From: Symbiodinium natans
Taxonomy: Eukaryota; Sar; Dinophyceae; Suessiales; Symbiodiniaceae
Length of the DNA: 64,000 nucleotides
Assembly (NCBI GenBank): GCA_905221605.1
Contig: CAJNDS010002084.1
Location: forward strand, 1 to 64,000
Reading direction: 5' to 3'
In this document: positions 25,201 through 37,300 of the stretch, piece after piece
Layout: every line of letters begins with the position of its first letter
Position numbering within the stretch: position 1 is the stretch's first letter
Position numbers and translations under genes: made by a program
The notes under the pieces: generated by a model
What the model was told of the DNA's origin: nothing
Seen by the model: only the letters and a program-made list of their open reading frames with translations
Database searches by the model: none

Positions 25201-25480
25201 CCAAAGCTCAAATCACGTAGAAATCAATATGGAAGCTAAGTAGCTTGGTTTGAGAGTTGTAAAGATGAAGGGACCAGCATCGGCTCCAGTCCACGAGCCC
25301 GGACTCTTCCATCAACTCAACAAAGTCTGACGCGTGCCATGAAGATGCAAAGAAGCCGCTGCTGTGCGCTAGGATGGCAACTCCTTGTGGCCGCGTGTCT
25401 GCCAGCACATCATCAAGCACGTGCCTAGGCAAACGCAGTTGCAATTTTTCAGTGCTGAGCAGACATCCACCATGAAGTAG
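22300..25480. other. Gap with few coding signals
   Basis: About 3.2 kb. Contains (CA)n at 22861-22880, degenerate TTAGGG-like motifs at 23580-23625, two tandem 18-mers at 24440-24480 (CAAGCGCTGTAAGAGCTGT) and a GTCTCCGAGGTGTCC-type repeat at 24568-24630 that reads VSEVSG. One plus-strand open segment at 23845-23995 looks protein-like (GRVALPEGYNFNWGRMAS, ending in TGA) and would run against the array direction. I do not call it a gene. Confidence 0.4.
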
Positions 25481-26030
25481 GCAGTCACCGGTGAGCTAGA
25501 CGAGATTCGCCTCGGCCTCCGGCTAGAACAAGCAGACCGGGATCTGGTCTTCTTCCCCCTTTCAAACCCCAAATTCGCCTCTGCAATCCCATTCCCACAG
25601 AGGCTGAGTTTTCGGTTCTCCTTTGGGACGCCCTTGGACCCTGGGACCCGCTCTTTCACCCGGTTGTGACCGAATCCCCCCCCTCGGACGCCTCTAAAAC
25701 TCAAGCCTCCCTTTTTGAACGCAAAGTTTCGGGTTTGTTTGTGGTTGTTTTTCTCCTCGGCCCGCGGTCGCTCTCCATAGCTTCAACCCGACCGTGCGGA
25801 CTGGCAACTCCAAAGTGCACCTTCGACATGCGCGTCCCCTGGCTTGAGCTGGCCCGGCGGCCGAGGCGGAAGCGTTTACATCTACACTTCCATCGTCCTC
25901 CTAACCGCAACATATCGCACCTTGTCTTTTTCTCATTGCCCCAGTTGCTACCGTGCCCTAACGACACGGCGACAAGTGCAGCGGCCGCCAGGAAAGGTTC
26001 ACGTGTGGGAGCGACAGGATAGTCAAAAAG
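25480..26030. other. GC-rich stretch next to element copy 2
   Basis: High-GC DNA with CCCC runs and open frames on both strands. No recognisable protein. Directly abuts the dispersed element at 26.03 kb. Confidence 0.4.
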
Positions 26031-26530
26031 CCAAAAACCAGCAAAACCAACAAAACAATTTGAACTACACATACCTCGATCGTCCCCAACGTGCAGCTAA
26101 CCGATGTGGAAGCGATCCTGCCGTTCCGGATAATAGCTGGATAAGGATACTTCTCCGCAGGATGTGTGGCGGGCTCTCCGCCAAACCCTCTAGGGGGTGG
26201 GCACCAGGGATACTCGGCGGGACTCTTGCTTGCGGGATGGGTGGGCTCCACACACTCTTTGCAAGATTTTCTAGGGGTGGGACCCTGGTACTCCAAGGAT
26301 ACTCCGTGCGAGTCTTCGCGGGATTGTCTGCTTCTGGGGGTGGGCACTTGAAGAAGGAAACTCTGCGGGGCTGTGCGGATTTTTTGGCAATAGCACTCCA
26401 GGCACTGACTGTTCTGGGGTGGGCACTCCAGGATCAGGTCAGGAGATCGGGCGACACCCCGAGTAGAAAGGTCGACTTAAAAAATCTGCCCCCCCCACCC
26501 CGAGGGTGGGATAAATAAACGGAAGAAGTG
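26030..26530 (-). mobile_element. Dispersed ~0.5 kb element, copy 2
   Basis: Same order as copy 1: an A/C-rich start with ACATACCTCGATCGTCCCCA, internal units around GGGGTGGGCACTCCAGGATCAG and GGGTGGGCACCAGGGATACT (26.18-26.45 kb), then GACTTAAAAAATCTG and the hairpin CCCCACCCCGAGGGTGGG. The right end overlaps the 3' end of the glycosyltransferase frame. Confidence 0.75.
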
Positions 26531-28901
26531 CATATGACGAACGGAAAGAACGAGCGGAAACAGCAACTTCTTTGGGTGGCCTGTAAGAAAGGTGGAAAGA
26601 GACCTGAGTCTCCTGCCCAGCATGTACTCCCCAGGATCCAGTGTATGCCCGTTGCATGCGCTCGAGAAGAGGTGGCAAGAGCGGAGACCTCTTCTCAAAC
26701 ATCATCAAGCCCACTGTAGCTCGCAGCTCCGTTCCACCTTGTCGTGCCAGCACTGCTCTCCATCGTCTAAGCTCCGTGAAGCTGCAAAGGGACAATGCGT
26801 CGGTGTCCATGTAGATACCTCCCCACTCATAGAGGACTTGAATGCGCCTGAAGTCGGCTATGAAAGCAGGATGGCGGAGCCGAAGTCCATTCAGCGAAAA
26901 GGGCACAGCCGAACGTGGAAACGGCATCACGGCAGTGATGAAAGCTTTGGCAGCCTGCCACCAGTGATCAAAAGTGCTGGGTTCGACTCCATCTAGTACA
27001 TGGACAAGCAGTTGGTCAGGCTTCAGTTTCTCCCACGCACTTCGGATGGCTGCATAGCACGGCCAGTCAAAGAAGCGCGTGTTGCGGTCGGTTAAAACGA
27101 AATGAACGATGTTAGGAATCGGGAGGTTCCACGAGGCACCAGACTCACCAAACCCTACAGAGTTGCATTCGCACTTAATGCTTGACTCGCCTGACTGGCG
27201 TTCTCTTTGGCAGGTCACCGTTGCTTGGCAGGGCTCCCATTGAAAGCCTTCCTTGCTCCGATGCAAGTGCAGTGCTGCAAACTCAACTCCGCCGTCCACC
27301 AGATGAGGTGGTGACGGCCACAGCAGAAGTCTCCGTCCAGCATCGATTTCATACGCGACGCCGAATGCATCGCCTCCCTCGGATGGAACACATGCAAAGC
27401 TCCATCCGTGGCCGAACTCTGTGTAGCAGTCAGACGAGTTCTTCAGTTCGTGCACCTCCATGTTCCGACGCTCAACATCCACGAAGGGCAAACCCTGACT
27501 TCCGTGTACCAAAAGCCGCCCTTGCTTACGAGACAGCTTCTGCACGTGGTATCCAGATAGGCGTAACCACCTGGGTTCAATGAGCAGTATGCTGAAATCA
27601 ACCCAGATGCGTGCGTTCCTCAGCGCAGCATACCATATGGCAAGCTTCTCGTCAAAGAAGAGGTTTGCCTCTGACAGAAGCCCTTCTACATAGCAGCCCC
27701 CATAGTTCACATGGCCTTCACCTTGCAAGCAATCACCCACAAAGTGGCGCCAAAGCTCCGCGTTCTTGAAGACGGTAAGTTGGCCTGACAAGTACAAGGC
27801 TGGCCGGGCCCCATCCGGGAAGGAGATCACATCGTAGCTTAGGATCTGAGGGGTCAAGAACGTCTCCAGCCTTCCCCAAATCATGTCCAAATCTGTCCAG
27901 CCCCAGTGCGAAAAACCCTGAAGCTCCTCCTCGAAGAGAGCTCCATACAGAGGTTTCAGGTCGTTGCCCTTCGCTGGATTGTCATCAGCATAGCACTCTG
28001 CCACACGGCCTTCGAAGGATGCAAAAGGCATGGCACCGAAGGCTTTTTGCACTGCTTCGGTCTTCCAGAGTCTCATGGCCAAGCTCTTCAAGGGCAAGTG
28101 CCTGAAATGCACGTGCTTCCATGTCCGGGTAGGTGCCTCATCATGTGTGTGAAAGATGAAGAACGTCGCTCCAGAGTCCTGGGCCGTATCTGCAAAAGCA
28201 TCCACAAAATGAGGCAACCTGCCCAGCCAAACGACCACCAGCGCGATGGACAAGGACAAATCTTGCGCGTCCCCTGTGCCCTCTGTGACCATGCCTTGGC
28301 TTTGGTTAAAAGCTGGCGTCCATCGTCGCGACCTCGAGTCTAATGGCAAGGGTCCAAGCTCGCGCACCTTCGCAAAGGCGGTCGTGGTTGTCAGTGTCAG
28401 CCTTTCACTCTTCTCGCTGGTCCCCAGATCAGCACAGCTACCTTTGACCATCAGAACTGTTGACCTGTGGCAGGCATGCTTGGTCTTCCGTGGAGGACTG
28501 CCGCTGCACATTTCCAGTTGAATCTGTTTGCCGCACAGCCGGCTGGGAACTTGCCAATCGAATGTTCCAGTTGCCTTTGTGTTGCCGGTGATCGAATCCA
28601 AAAAATTGCCTGAACTGTCGCGGACATATCCCCACGAGTACCAGCCTCTGTCAGTCCCCACGAAATGGCTCCACCGCAGTGTAACATTCTCGCCAACGCT
28701 CAGTTCTTGAGCAACATGTGCCTTGCAGCACCAAAATCAATCCTACGTCTGACAAGACAGCACCACCTGGGCCTGGACAAAACCTGCAACTCTTGCGACA
28801 CAAGTGTCTGCTCCACGCTCCACCCACACATGGTCAGAGTCTTCTGTGACATCATGCGCCCTCGTTAGTGCGAGACCACACAAGATCGCAGCCGACAGCA
28901 T
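26439..28901 (-). CDS. Secreted/Golgi two-domain glycosyltransferase (DUF6625 + GT32-like)
   Basis: Exon 1 is 28788-28901, a 66 nt GC-AG intron is 28722-28787, and exon 2 is 26439-28721; 798 residues. Residues 1-15 (MLSAAILCGLALTRA) look like a signal peptide or anchor. About 45-140 resembles a small beta-sandwich of the Kre9/KNH kind (VTLRWSHF, GTFDWQVP). About 195-530 matches DUF6625 (LVVVWLGRLPHF, GWTDLDMIWGRL, LSGQLTVFKN). About 573-755 matches the GT32 sugar-transferase fold (IPNIVHFVLTD, EWGGIYMDTD with the DxD metal motif near 677-679). Likely transfers sugars in the secretory path; substrate unknown. A possible leader acceptor (TTGAGAAG) lies just before the ATG. Unlike its neighbours it has almost no introns. 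The last ~26 residues and the stop lie in repeat element copy 2. Confidence 0.88.
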
Positions 28902-28959
28902 CAGCAGACACTTCTCAAGACACCAGTTTGCCTAGCTGAGTAAGGTCTCGCGATTCTAT

Positions 28960-31340
28960 GCGAGTCGAGCATGATCTAGCAGGTGTACCTGACAGTTCTG
29001 GGCTTCTGCAGATTCTGCGGCGACCCCTCGCACTGCAATGGAAGACATGTTGTCCTTGAATCCTCGAGCCTTAAACATGTGCAGCCGTGCATTTCCCAGC
29101 TTGCCACTACATGACTGACAGTTGCTTGCCAATTCATTCTCAGGAGCGCATGTTAAGCTCAACTGGCACAACAGCAGAGTGGTAGGACTTTGCTTCTGCG
29201 CGGATGGTCAGAGCTATGCCAAAGACATTTGCCTGCTAGAGCGTGGTGCCAACCGTATGATAGCAAACAGGATCTGACAGTCACATTTTTGCTTACAGCT
29301 TCACGGAATAGATTCTGATTCATCACAGCTTCAAGTTAAAGAAGAGGACCTTCCGCTATCCTCAACCCCTTCAGGGTTGCCCAAGCTTTGTGTGCTGTCG
29401 GGACGGCGGACCTGGGCAAACATGCTCTTTGCGTCTCACAACACGACTCAATGAAGACGCCAAAAATGAAGACGCCAAGTGCCCGGCCGAAAGCTTTCTG
29501 CAGATGTCTAGAGCGCTGACACTGGTGTCGAGATGAGATCCACATGACGGCAGTGCCCGACACAAACCATCACAGAACACCCGCCACAAGACTCGGAAAT
29601 AAGTATTCGGATGTGCTGTGATACTTGGGGGAAAGGCTTCAATGCTCGAATACTCGCAGGTGGATCTCGCAGTGGCTTGGGTAAGACCTGTGAGCATCTG
29701 TGAGCGTGCACCGTTATGATACAGGAACCGGGATCCCGGCAATGCAAAGCCAAATTCATGCAGTTTCGAGAATCGGCAACGACACCCTTTGGATGTTTGG
29801 CCGTGTGATACATGCTCCGTTGCATTATCATAAAAGGCACGCTGTCATGTTGGCGGCATGAGTCTTCCTCTGCTCAACAAGAAGGCAGTCCGCTGCCAAT
29901 ATGCCTTGTATGCCTCGTATGCTTGTATGACTTGAAGCCCATCCGCCAAGTACCCCTCGCGATTCTTGAGGGTCGCGCCAACATTTGTCAAAGAAGTTGT
30001 GTGAAATCTAATTCGTCTGGTGTGCCAGTGCTGTCAGTCAGTGTCAGCGGGCCTGGGGAGCTAAGGACACTACTTCATTGGCGTGCTCTTCTTATCTGGC
30101 ACACCTTCGCTTCGCGCTTTTGCGCATGCCTCCAGAAGCAAATCGTTGCTTGAGCAGGATCATGGTTCCAGCTTCGGCAATGCTGCATTCCCAAGCCTGC
30201 CTCAGCTCACCAAATGGCAACCATGCATACATGCATGTCATAGTTCTGCAACCAACTGTTTCAACTGAATTTGGAGAGTCTGGACTGCAACATCTCTGGC
30301 CCAGAGAAGCACACCTTAACAGCTCTTCTCCGTCAGGACGTTCCATGAGGAAAGGCCCACGTATGTCAGCCACAAGCAGACCTGAGATTTTGGTAGATCC
30401 AGTCAGCATGCACAGGCACTGTCATGACCTAGTATGATCGAAGCCTGTGCATGCAGTCCAGATGTTGCGTCATCAAAGCCTCTCCTACCATCCACATCCA
30501 TCCCACCATCATGCAATTGCTTCTGCGAAAAATGTGAAAACATGTCTAGCGCTTGGGCTGCACTGGCTTGTGTCAATTCTTGCATCCTACCTTCGTCCTC
30601 TGTGTATGTGTGTGTGTGTTATTGTTTTTGATTTCTGGGGCAGAAGCTGATGCCGGCACTGGGCAGTTGAGGGGCTTCGCCGTAGTCGCAGTGGGCGCTA
30701 AAGCTGTGTGTCGTCAATCAGGATCATCATTTTCGAGCAGTGTGGCCGTACATGATACGAGTAGTACGCGTAGAGGCCATGCTCGTAGTGCGCACACGCC
30801 GGCAGCGGTCTGCATGGAAACATGCGGAAACCCGCCGCGGGCTCGGGTTCAACCCCCCCCTATTTCCTCACCCCGTGCCCGTCGACCCTGCCCCCCTTAC
30901 GCAGGTTGTTGTTGCTTGCTCGTTTCTTTTGACCACTCTCCCATTTGGGGTTGCCTGATCTAGACATGAGCCTGCGTGTTACAACAAAAGCCTCAAAAGG
31001 GAATGATTGCACGAGAAGCCCTGAATCCTAACAGCAAGGGTTGCCTCGCTGGGCAGGCGCCGGCCAAGGCGGGTCGCGCAGCGATAAAATGCGATAAACT
31101 AACCAGCAATTTGATGGCTGCATACGCGTGTAGCACAGATTTAAGTCATTAAGTGATCTAGCTTGTCTTCGCTTACAGAACTGGGACAATCGACAAGCAG
31201 CTTCGGCCTGCACACAGAGTCACACGCAGTCTTAGCCACGGGCAAGAAAACATGAGGTCAAATACATCAGGCCTCAAGGTTGGCAGTATCTGACGAATTC
31301 ACGGAAACACAGGAAATACTGTGTTGACAACTTGAACCTA
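28960..31340. other. Gap between glycosyltransferase and exchanger genes
   Basis: Should hold the last exchanger exon, which I could not fix. A candidate is 29336-29497, where an acceptor CTGCAG precedes KAFGRALGVFIFGVFIES and a stop follows, but its splice phase does not match the preceding exon. A second candidate begins at a TGTGCAG acceptor near 31207. Otherwise only short unsupported frames. Confidence 0.35.
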
Positions 31341-31369
31341 CCAGTAACATCAGTAACTGAGATGCAAGC

Positions 31370-34300
31370 CTTTTGGACCGCCGAGCTCACCCCCAACAAA
31401 CCATCTTCGTAGCAGAATCACCTCACGCTGTTACTGTAGTCGCGGCTGTCTGCTAGACATGTACTTGCTCTGTCTGCTAGACATGTACTTGCCGGAGCAC
31501 AAGGGGCTCAGGTGCTCTGTTCATCTCTTTGGCATGATTCTGAGAAAACTGCCAGAATGCAGGCAGATGCGCAGCAGCAAAACACAGCCACCTCAAAGGT
31601 CAAGAGAATGAAAGGCCTGCTGAAAGCATGCGAAACGTGGGCTCCAGCTCACCACAAGCATGGGCTAGGCGCTCGGCGCTGAAGCCCAAGTTCCCACCTA
31701 AAACCACGAACGCCCCACCCAAGGGGTAGTTGTCCACCACACCTGCCAAGATGTTGGATTGAGATACAGTGTGGGATGCACTAGCCATGTCCCCATTCGA
31801 GGTCCAGACTCTGACCGCGGTACTTCGTAAACCACTGGTGGTCCGGCGATAATTCACCTGCTGCGAAGCAATTTGATGCATTTTGCGTCGGCCCCTGCGA
31901 TGCCCAGCTCTTCTGCCGGTGCCTAGAGCTGCCCAGTAAATGGCTCCGAGGGTCCAGGGCAAGCCCAAACCAAGGAAGACCTGGACAAGAGCTCATGTCT
32001 GTACTAAACTTGCTCACTCCGCGAAGTAAAACGCTGTGACATGGTGGACGCTTCCCAGCTCACCATGCATGATGTCTAGTCCCAGCTACGACCAAAGTTC
32101 AGATGCGTCAGGCACCACCACCATGCACCCCCACACCACACCCCCACATCCCCACACCACACCCCCCACACCACACCGCCCCACACACACCGCCCCACAC
32201 CACACCGCCCCACACCACACCGCCCCACACACACCGCCCCACACCACACCGCCCCGCACACACCGCCCCCCCCACACACACACACACACACACCGCCCCA
32301 CACAGACCGCCCCACATCGCCCCAACACCGCCACACACCCCCACACACCACCACAAACCACCACATACCGCCACACCACCACACACCGCCACACGCAGCC
32401 ACACACTGCCACGCCACACCGCCACACTACCAGCGCACCATCCCACCACCCCACCACACTGCCACACCACCACACCACCACACCACCACACCACCACACC
32501 ACCACACCACCACCCACCACACCACCACACCACCACACCACCACACCACCACGCCACCACGCCACCACGCCACCACGCCACCACGCCACCACGCCACCAC
32601 GCCACCACGCCACCACGCCACCACGCCACCACGCCACCACGCCACCACGCCACCACGCCACCACGCCACCACGCCACCACGCCACCACGCCACCACGCCA
32701 CCACACCACCACAACACCCCACCACCACAACAGCACCACGCCACAACAGCACCACACCACAACACAACCACAACACAACCACGCCCCACCACACCACACC
32801 ACACCATCACCATCACCATCACCATCACCATCACCGCCACCGCCACCATCACCATCACCATCACCATCACCATCACCATCACCATCACCATCACCATCAC
32901 CATCACCATCACCATCACCATCACCATCACCATCACCATCACCACACCACACCACCACAACACCACCACGCCACAACAGCCACAACACCACCACACCACA
33001 CCACCACACCACACCATCACACCACACCATCACACCACACCATCACACCACACCATCACACCACACCATCACCACACCATCACCACACCATCACCACACC
33101 ATCACCACACCATCACCACACAATCACCACACCACACCACCAAACCACCACACCACACCGCCACAACGCCACACCGCCACACCACCACACCACACCATCA
33201 CAACACCACCACACCACCACAACACCTCCACCACTACAACAACAAAACACCGCCACATAATCTCCACCACGACAACACCTCCACCACCACCACAACACCT
33301 CCACCACCTCAACACCCACCACCACAACACCAAATATGGTAGACGCATGGCATCCTCAGAGCATGGCATTGACAGAGTTGCTTCCAGTGACATTGCCAAT
33401 GGATGCGTCTGCTGTAGGATCCTGCGAGCACTTGCTTGGCAGTTTGGTTGCATCCTGTTCAGTTGCAGCAGCCAGTAGTGACACTGGTACTTAGCGGCAT
33501 GTGACTGGACTCCAGCGCGGCCGTAGACCTCCGAGCCATGACCCCCAGAAGTTCCCAAAAGCAGCCAACGCAACCTTCTGCAAAAAAAACCTAAGATCCT
33601 GAAGTTTGGCTGTGCCATTGCCCTGTCGATTCTGGGACTGTCACATTGGGGAGGTTTAGATTCTAGAGCAAAGACGGTCCTGTTCCGCGGCTGTCTTGGA
33701 TGCGAACGTGTCTGGCCTGTCGATGCGCGCACGATGTTCATTGAAAATTGCACCAATTCTGCAGTCGGCTGTAACTCAGGTCGGTGCAGTGACGTGCCAA
33801 GGGCAACTAGGGAGATTGCAGTGATCTCGTCCGGCATGTCCACTACACCTGCCACGCCGCAGATGGCTACAGGCCCCAGCGACAGTACCGTTTGCGGTGT
33901 TTCAAATTGGAGAGCTCAGCTCGCTCTGAAAATTGCCGGCTTTACACCCACAGAGCTCAGCCAAATCGCCTTCAGATCAGCTTCTCACGGCAAACGCAAG
34001 ACCCAATCAGAAGCTGCACAAGGCTTTGCAAGTCTGGCCTATGACTGCTGTCACCACACCGATCATGGCAAGTGAGGAGCAGAAACACAGCCAGCCACCG
34101 CAGTAGTCAACCTCGGGTGGATGCGGCCTGTTTTGAGCACCCATGCTCGCTCTTTCCTGTCTTCTGGATTTGGCCTTTCGGGTTCTTCAGAGGTCAGGGG
34201 CCAGGTCAACGGGAGTGTCCGGGTTTGATACAAGGGGTGTGGTGGTACCCGGTGCGATTGAGGGCCCAGCCGGAGGAATCAAGGCGAAAATCACCTGCAC

Positions 34301-37300
34301 ATCACCGCACTGCTTACGCAAACGAACAGCCTGGGTCCATGTCCGGGGCCTTCCAGGGCATCGTGATGAGGTGGAACACATACGCGGTGACCAACTCGCA
34401 GCCCTCAGAGATGGCTTGTGGACACACGAAACAAGACTTCTGCATCTTTCAGGCACTGGCCTTTGCTTCCCCCGGGTCGATGAGCACGGCATCAGTGAAT
34501 TGATCCTCGTGGATGCAATTGGATGCACAAGGCTTAGAGATGTAGGGATGCATTTTGCAGGTAAGAACGAAGGCGCCTTCCAATTGTCCCGAGCCATCAT
34601 CTGCACCTCCCAGTTCACCTTGAAGGCCTTGGGATTCGGAAGGTGGAGGACGAAGTCTTCTTCTTTTGCAACTTTAGTTTCGTTCAACCGCCCGAGCTGC
34701 GCAAGCCCTCCGAGCCCTCCGAGCCCTCCGAGCCCTCCGAGCCCTCCGAGCCCTCCGAGCCCTCCGAGCCCTCCGAGCCCTCCGAGCCCTCCGAGCCCTC
34801 CGAGCCCTCCGAGCCCTCCGAGCCCTCAACGCGAAATTAACATAAGGATTCTTGTGGTTTGTTTTTTGAGTGGATTGTTTTTTGGGCTTTTGGCTCGTAT
34901 CCCGTAAGCTAATTCTCCGTGCTTTAATAGGATTACCACTATTCATAGAAACGCCTCTATTTTTCTCTTAATCGGAAAACCTCTATATTCTCTACATGTT
35001 AATCGCAAAACATATATTTTCTTCATTTGCATAAAAATCCTACTTTCTTCTCCATTTGTTTTCTTGCACGTTCTGCAGTTGATTGGGAATCTATTTCCTC
35101 TACGCGCATATGCATAGAAAAACACAAGGCCAAACCAAAAGATAAATGCATAATGCCGGCATGGCGGGTTTGGAAAGGATTCGTGTGTGTTTCAATGCAA
35201 GTCCTCTTCATGGGCTGATGTTGTTTACAAAGCAAGTTTGCACAGGTTAACACACATAAAACGTGGGGAGGTTGGGGCGGGCGAGGCTCGTTAGAGGCGC
35301 CCGCTGCGCGTTCTCCGTCCCCCCCTCCCCCAATGGTATCCCCCATAAAACAGGTGGGAACCCCGAAGTCCTAAACCCACCACGAACGACAAGGGGAGAG
35401 GAGAAACCCTCAACCTGAACCCTCAACCTTGAACCCTAAAGCCTGAACCCGAACTAAACCCTGAACCCACCATGAACTCATGGGGCAGAGTGAAAACCCT
35501 GAACCCTACAGCCTAACCCTAAACACTAAACCTACCGTGAACCACGGACCATGAACCACGGCGGGACGGGGAGGAGGGCTACCCCCCTGCTTGCTTCCTT
35601 CTTTCCTTCCTCCTTCGTTCCTCCTTCTTCCTTCCTTCCTTCCCTCCCTCCCTCCCTTCCTTCCCCTGCTACATTTCCGTGCTCTCTTGGTTATTTCCGG
35701 AAAAAACTAAGGTTCGCCTCTTTTAAACATATGAAGACAACACCGAGGTTTTCCTGTCGAAATATGGAGAAAACAGAGGTTTGCTGAACAAATATGGGGA
35801 ACTGGCTTGCGGGATATACAAGAGCTCAACCCTTGAAAAATAGAGGTTCCCTTGAATATAGAGAATTAGCTTGCGAGATAAGAGCCAAACTGCAAAAAAA
35901 TAGCAGCAAGAAGAATTTAAAAACACCAGATAACTTATTTAAAAAACAACACACATACTAAATGAAACAAAGGAGTCCCAATAAAATACCTCTTCCCACC
36001 TATCTCCGCGCCCTGCCTGCTTGAGCTTATCGGCTCGACGTTTTGTCGCTTCATCGCTTCCCACGACGATGGTGCAAATGCAGCACTCCTGCACTCCCAA
36101 ACGTGACTGCTTATCCTGCTTCGTTCGTGTTCCCTGTCTCGCTTGTATCTGCACGGGCGCTTCCATACTCGCAAGTCTCCTCTCCACCATCTGTGTGAGC
36201 TGCAAATCCAACTCCTCCTGTCCTGAGCTGGCTTGCACGGGAACACGAGTCAAAATCTAGAGCAAACTGAGAAAAGCTTAGGTCCTCTTGGCACTACGAT
36301 ACCTGTGTGGGCAATGCTCGCGGCGATTAGGGGCCCTGCGCTTCTTCGATGTATAGCCTGAAGATGGACGTCGTATCAAAGCGACCTCGCAACCGCAGGA
36401 ACAGCTCAGGAAACAGTCCAGGAACAGTCCGGGAACAGTTATGGACCCGTCTTTAAGAAATGCGACACAGATTGGCATGAATGCTCGAGTCGGGACAGGC
36501 AGTATCTGCAAGTGTGAGACATTGTCAGACAGCTTGAAGCAGAAACGGCAGAGGCATCTCTGCCCGAAACAACAAGTTCCACAGCTCTCACGATGGCCAC
36601 CGCCAACGTCATGCCAACGTCTCTCAACCAGCCCAGCCTCTTGGCTTGATGGTGATATGGATCTCTGCTTCCGTCTGCAGGGAAGCAAAGGAAAGCGAAA
36701 GGCAGCATAATATTTTGGGCACACATCAAACCTGAAACCTGCCTCTTGGTCTGCAAACTCAAGTGTTCCAGTCGCTTCTTCATAGTCAATGCCAGCGATG
36801 GCAGTGCCATCTTCCGTCCGATAGGAGCAGGCAACGGCCCTGGCAGCCAATTCCAAGTGCACAGGCAGTGAAGTCTCCTTGCCACTTCCTTGCAGTAGCC
36901 CTAGTTTAAGGGAACGTTGCCTAGGCAGTCTTTGAGGAGCCCAACAGCGGGCAAAAAACTGCTGATCATGAAAGCTCAAACTTGCAAGGCCGCCCTTTTG
37001 CACCAGCATGCCGGTGGACCATAATCGATATTACCTTCGCGATGAGGTGTAGCACAGGAGCAGTGCATGTACCGGCATGTGTGAATGCAAGGGCCTTCTC
37101 CCCGCCGAAATTCTCGCTGACCTGAAACAAACAAACAACAGCACAGCCACATCCGGGCCATCCCAGTGGTTCTGCTGATGGCCTTCTCTTCTTGGCTGCT
37201 GAAGGCCAGAACTCCGACCGCATCATCATCCACGATCCGAACCTGCGGCAAGCAAGATATTGCCAATGCTTCGAGATCTGCCAGGATGTGGGAGTCTGTT

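Noticed and set aside
29336-29497. Hydrophobic C-terminal segment GVFIFGVFIES as last exchanger exon
   Set aside because: Position and length fit the last helix, but the splice phase from exon 31371-31421 does not; kept only as a candidate.
32036-33478. 480- and 385-codon plus-strand frames rich in His, Thr, Pro, and 315-codon minus frames of Gly, Val, Trp
   Set aside because: Made of the simple-repeat array in an exchanger intron; open in most frames because the DNA lacks stop-forming bases, not because it codes.
33480-33560. Minus frame reading ARRSTAAL, first taken as the alpha-2 segment
   Set aside because: The exon at 33680-33716 gives the exact family motif PDTFASK with correct phase and splice sites.
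34143-34907. 254-codon plus-strand frame with (PPS)n and 65-codon (EPS)n frame
   Set aside because: Driven by the 9-bp minisatellite; lies in an exchanger intron on the opposite strand.
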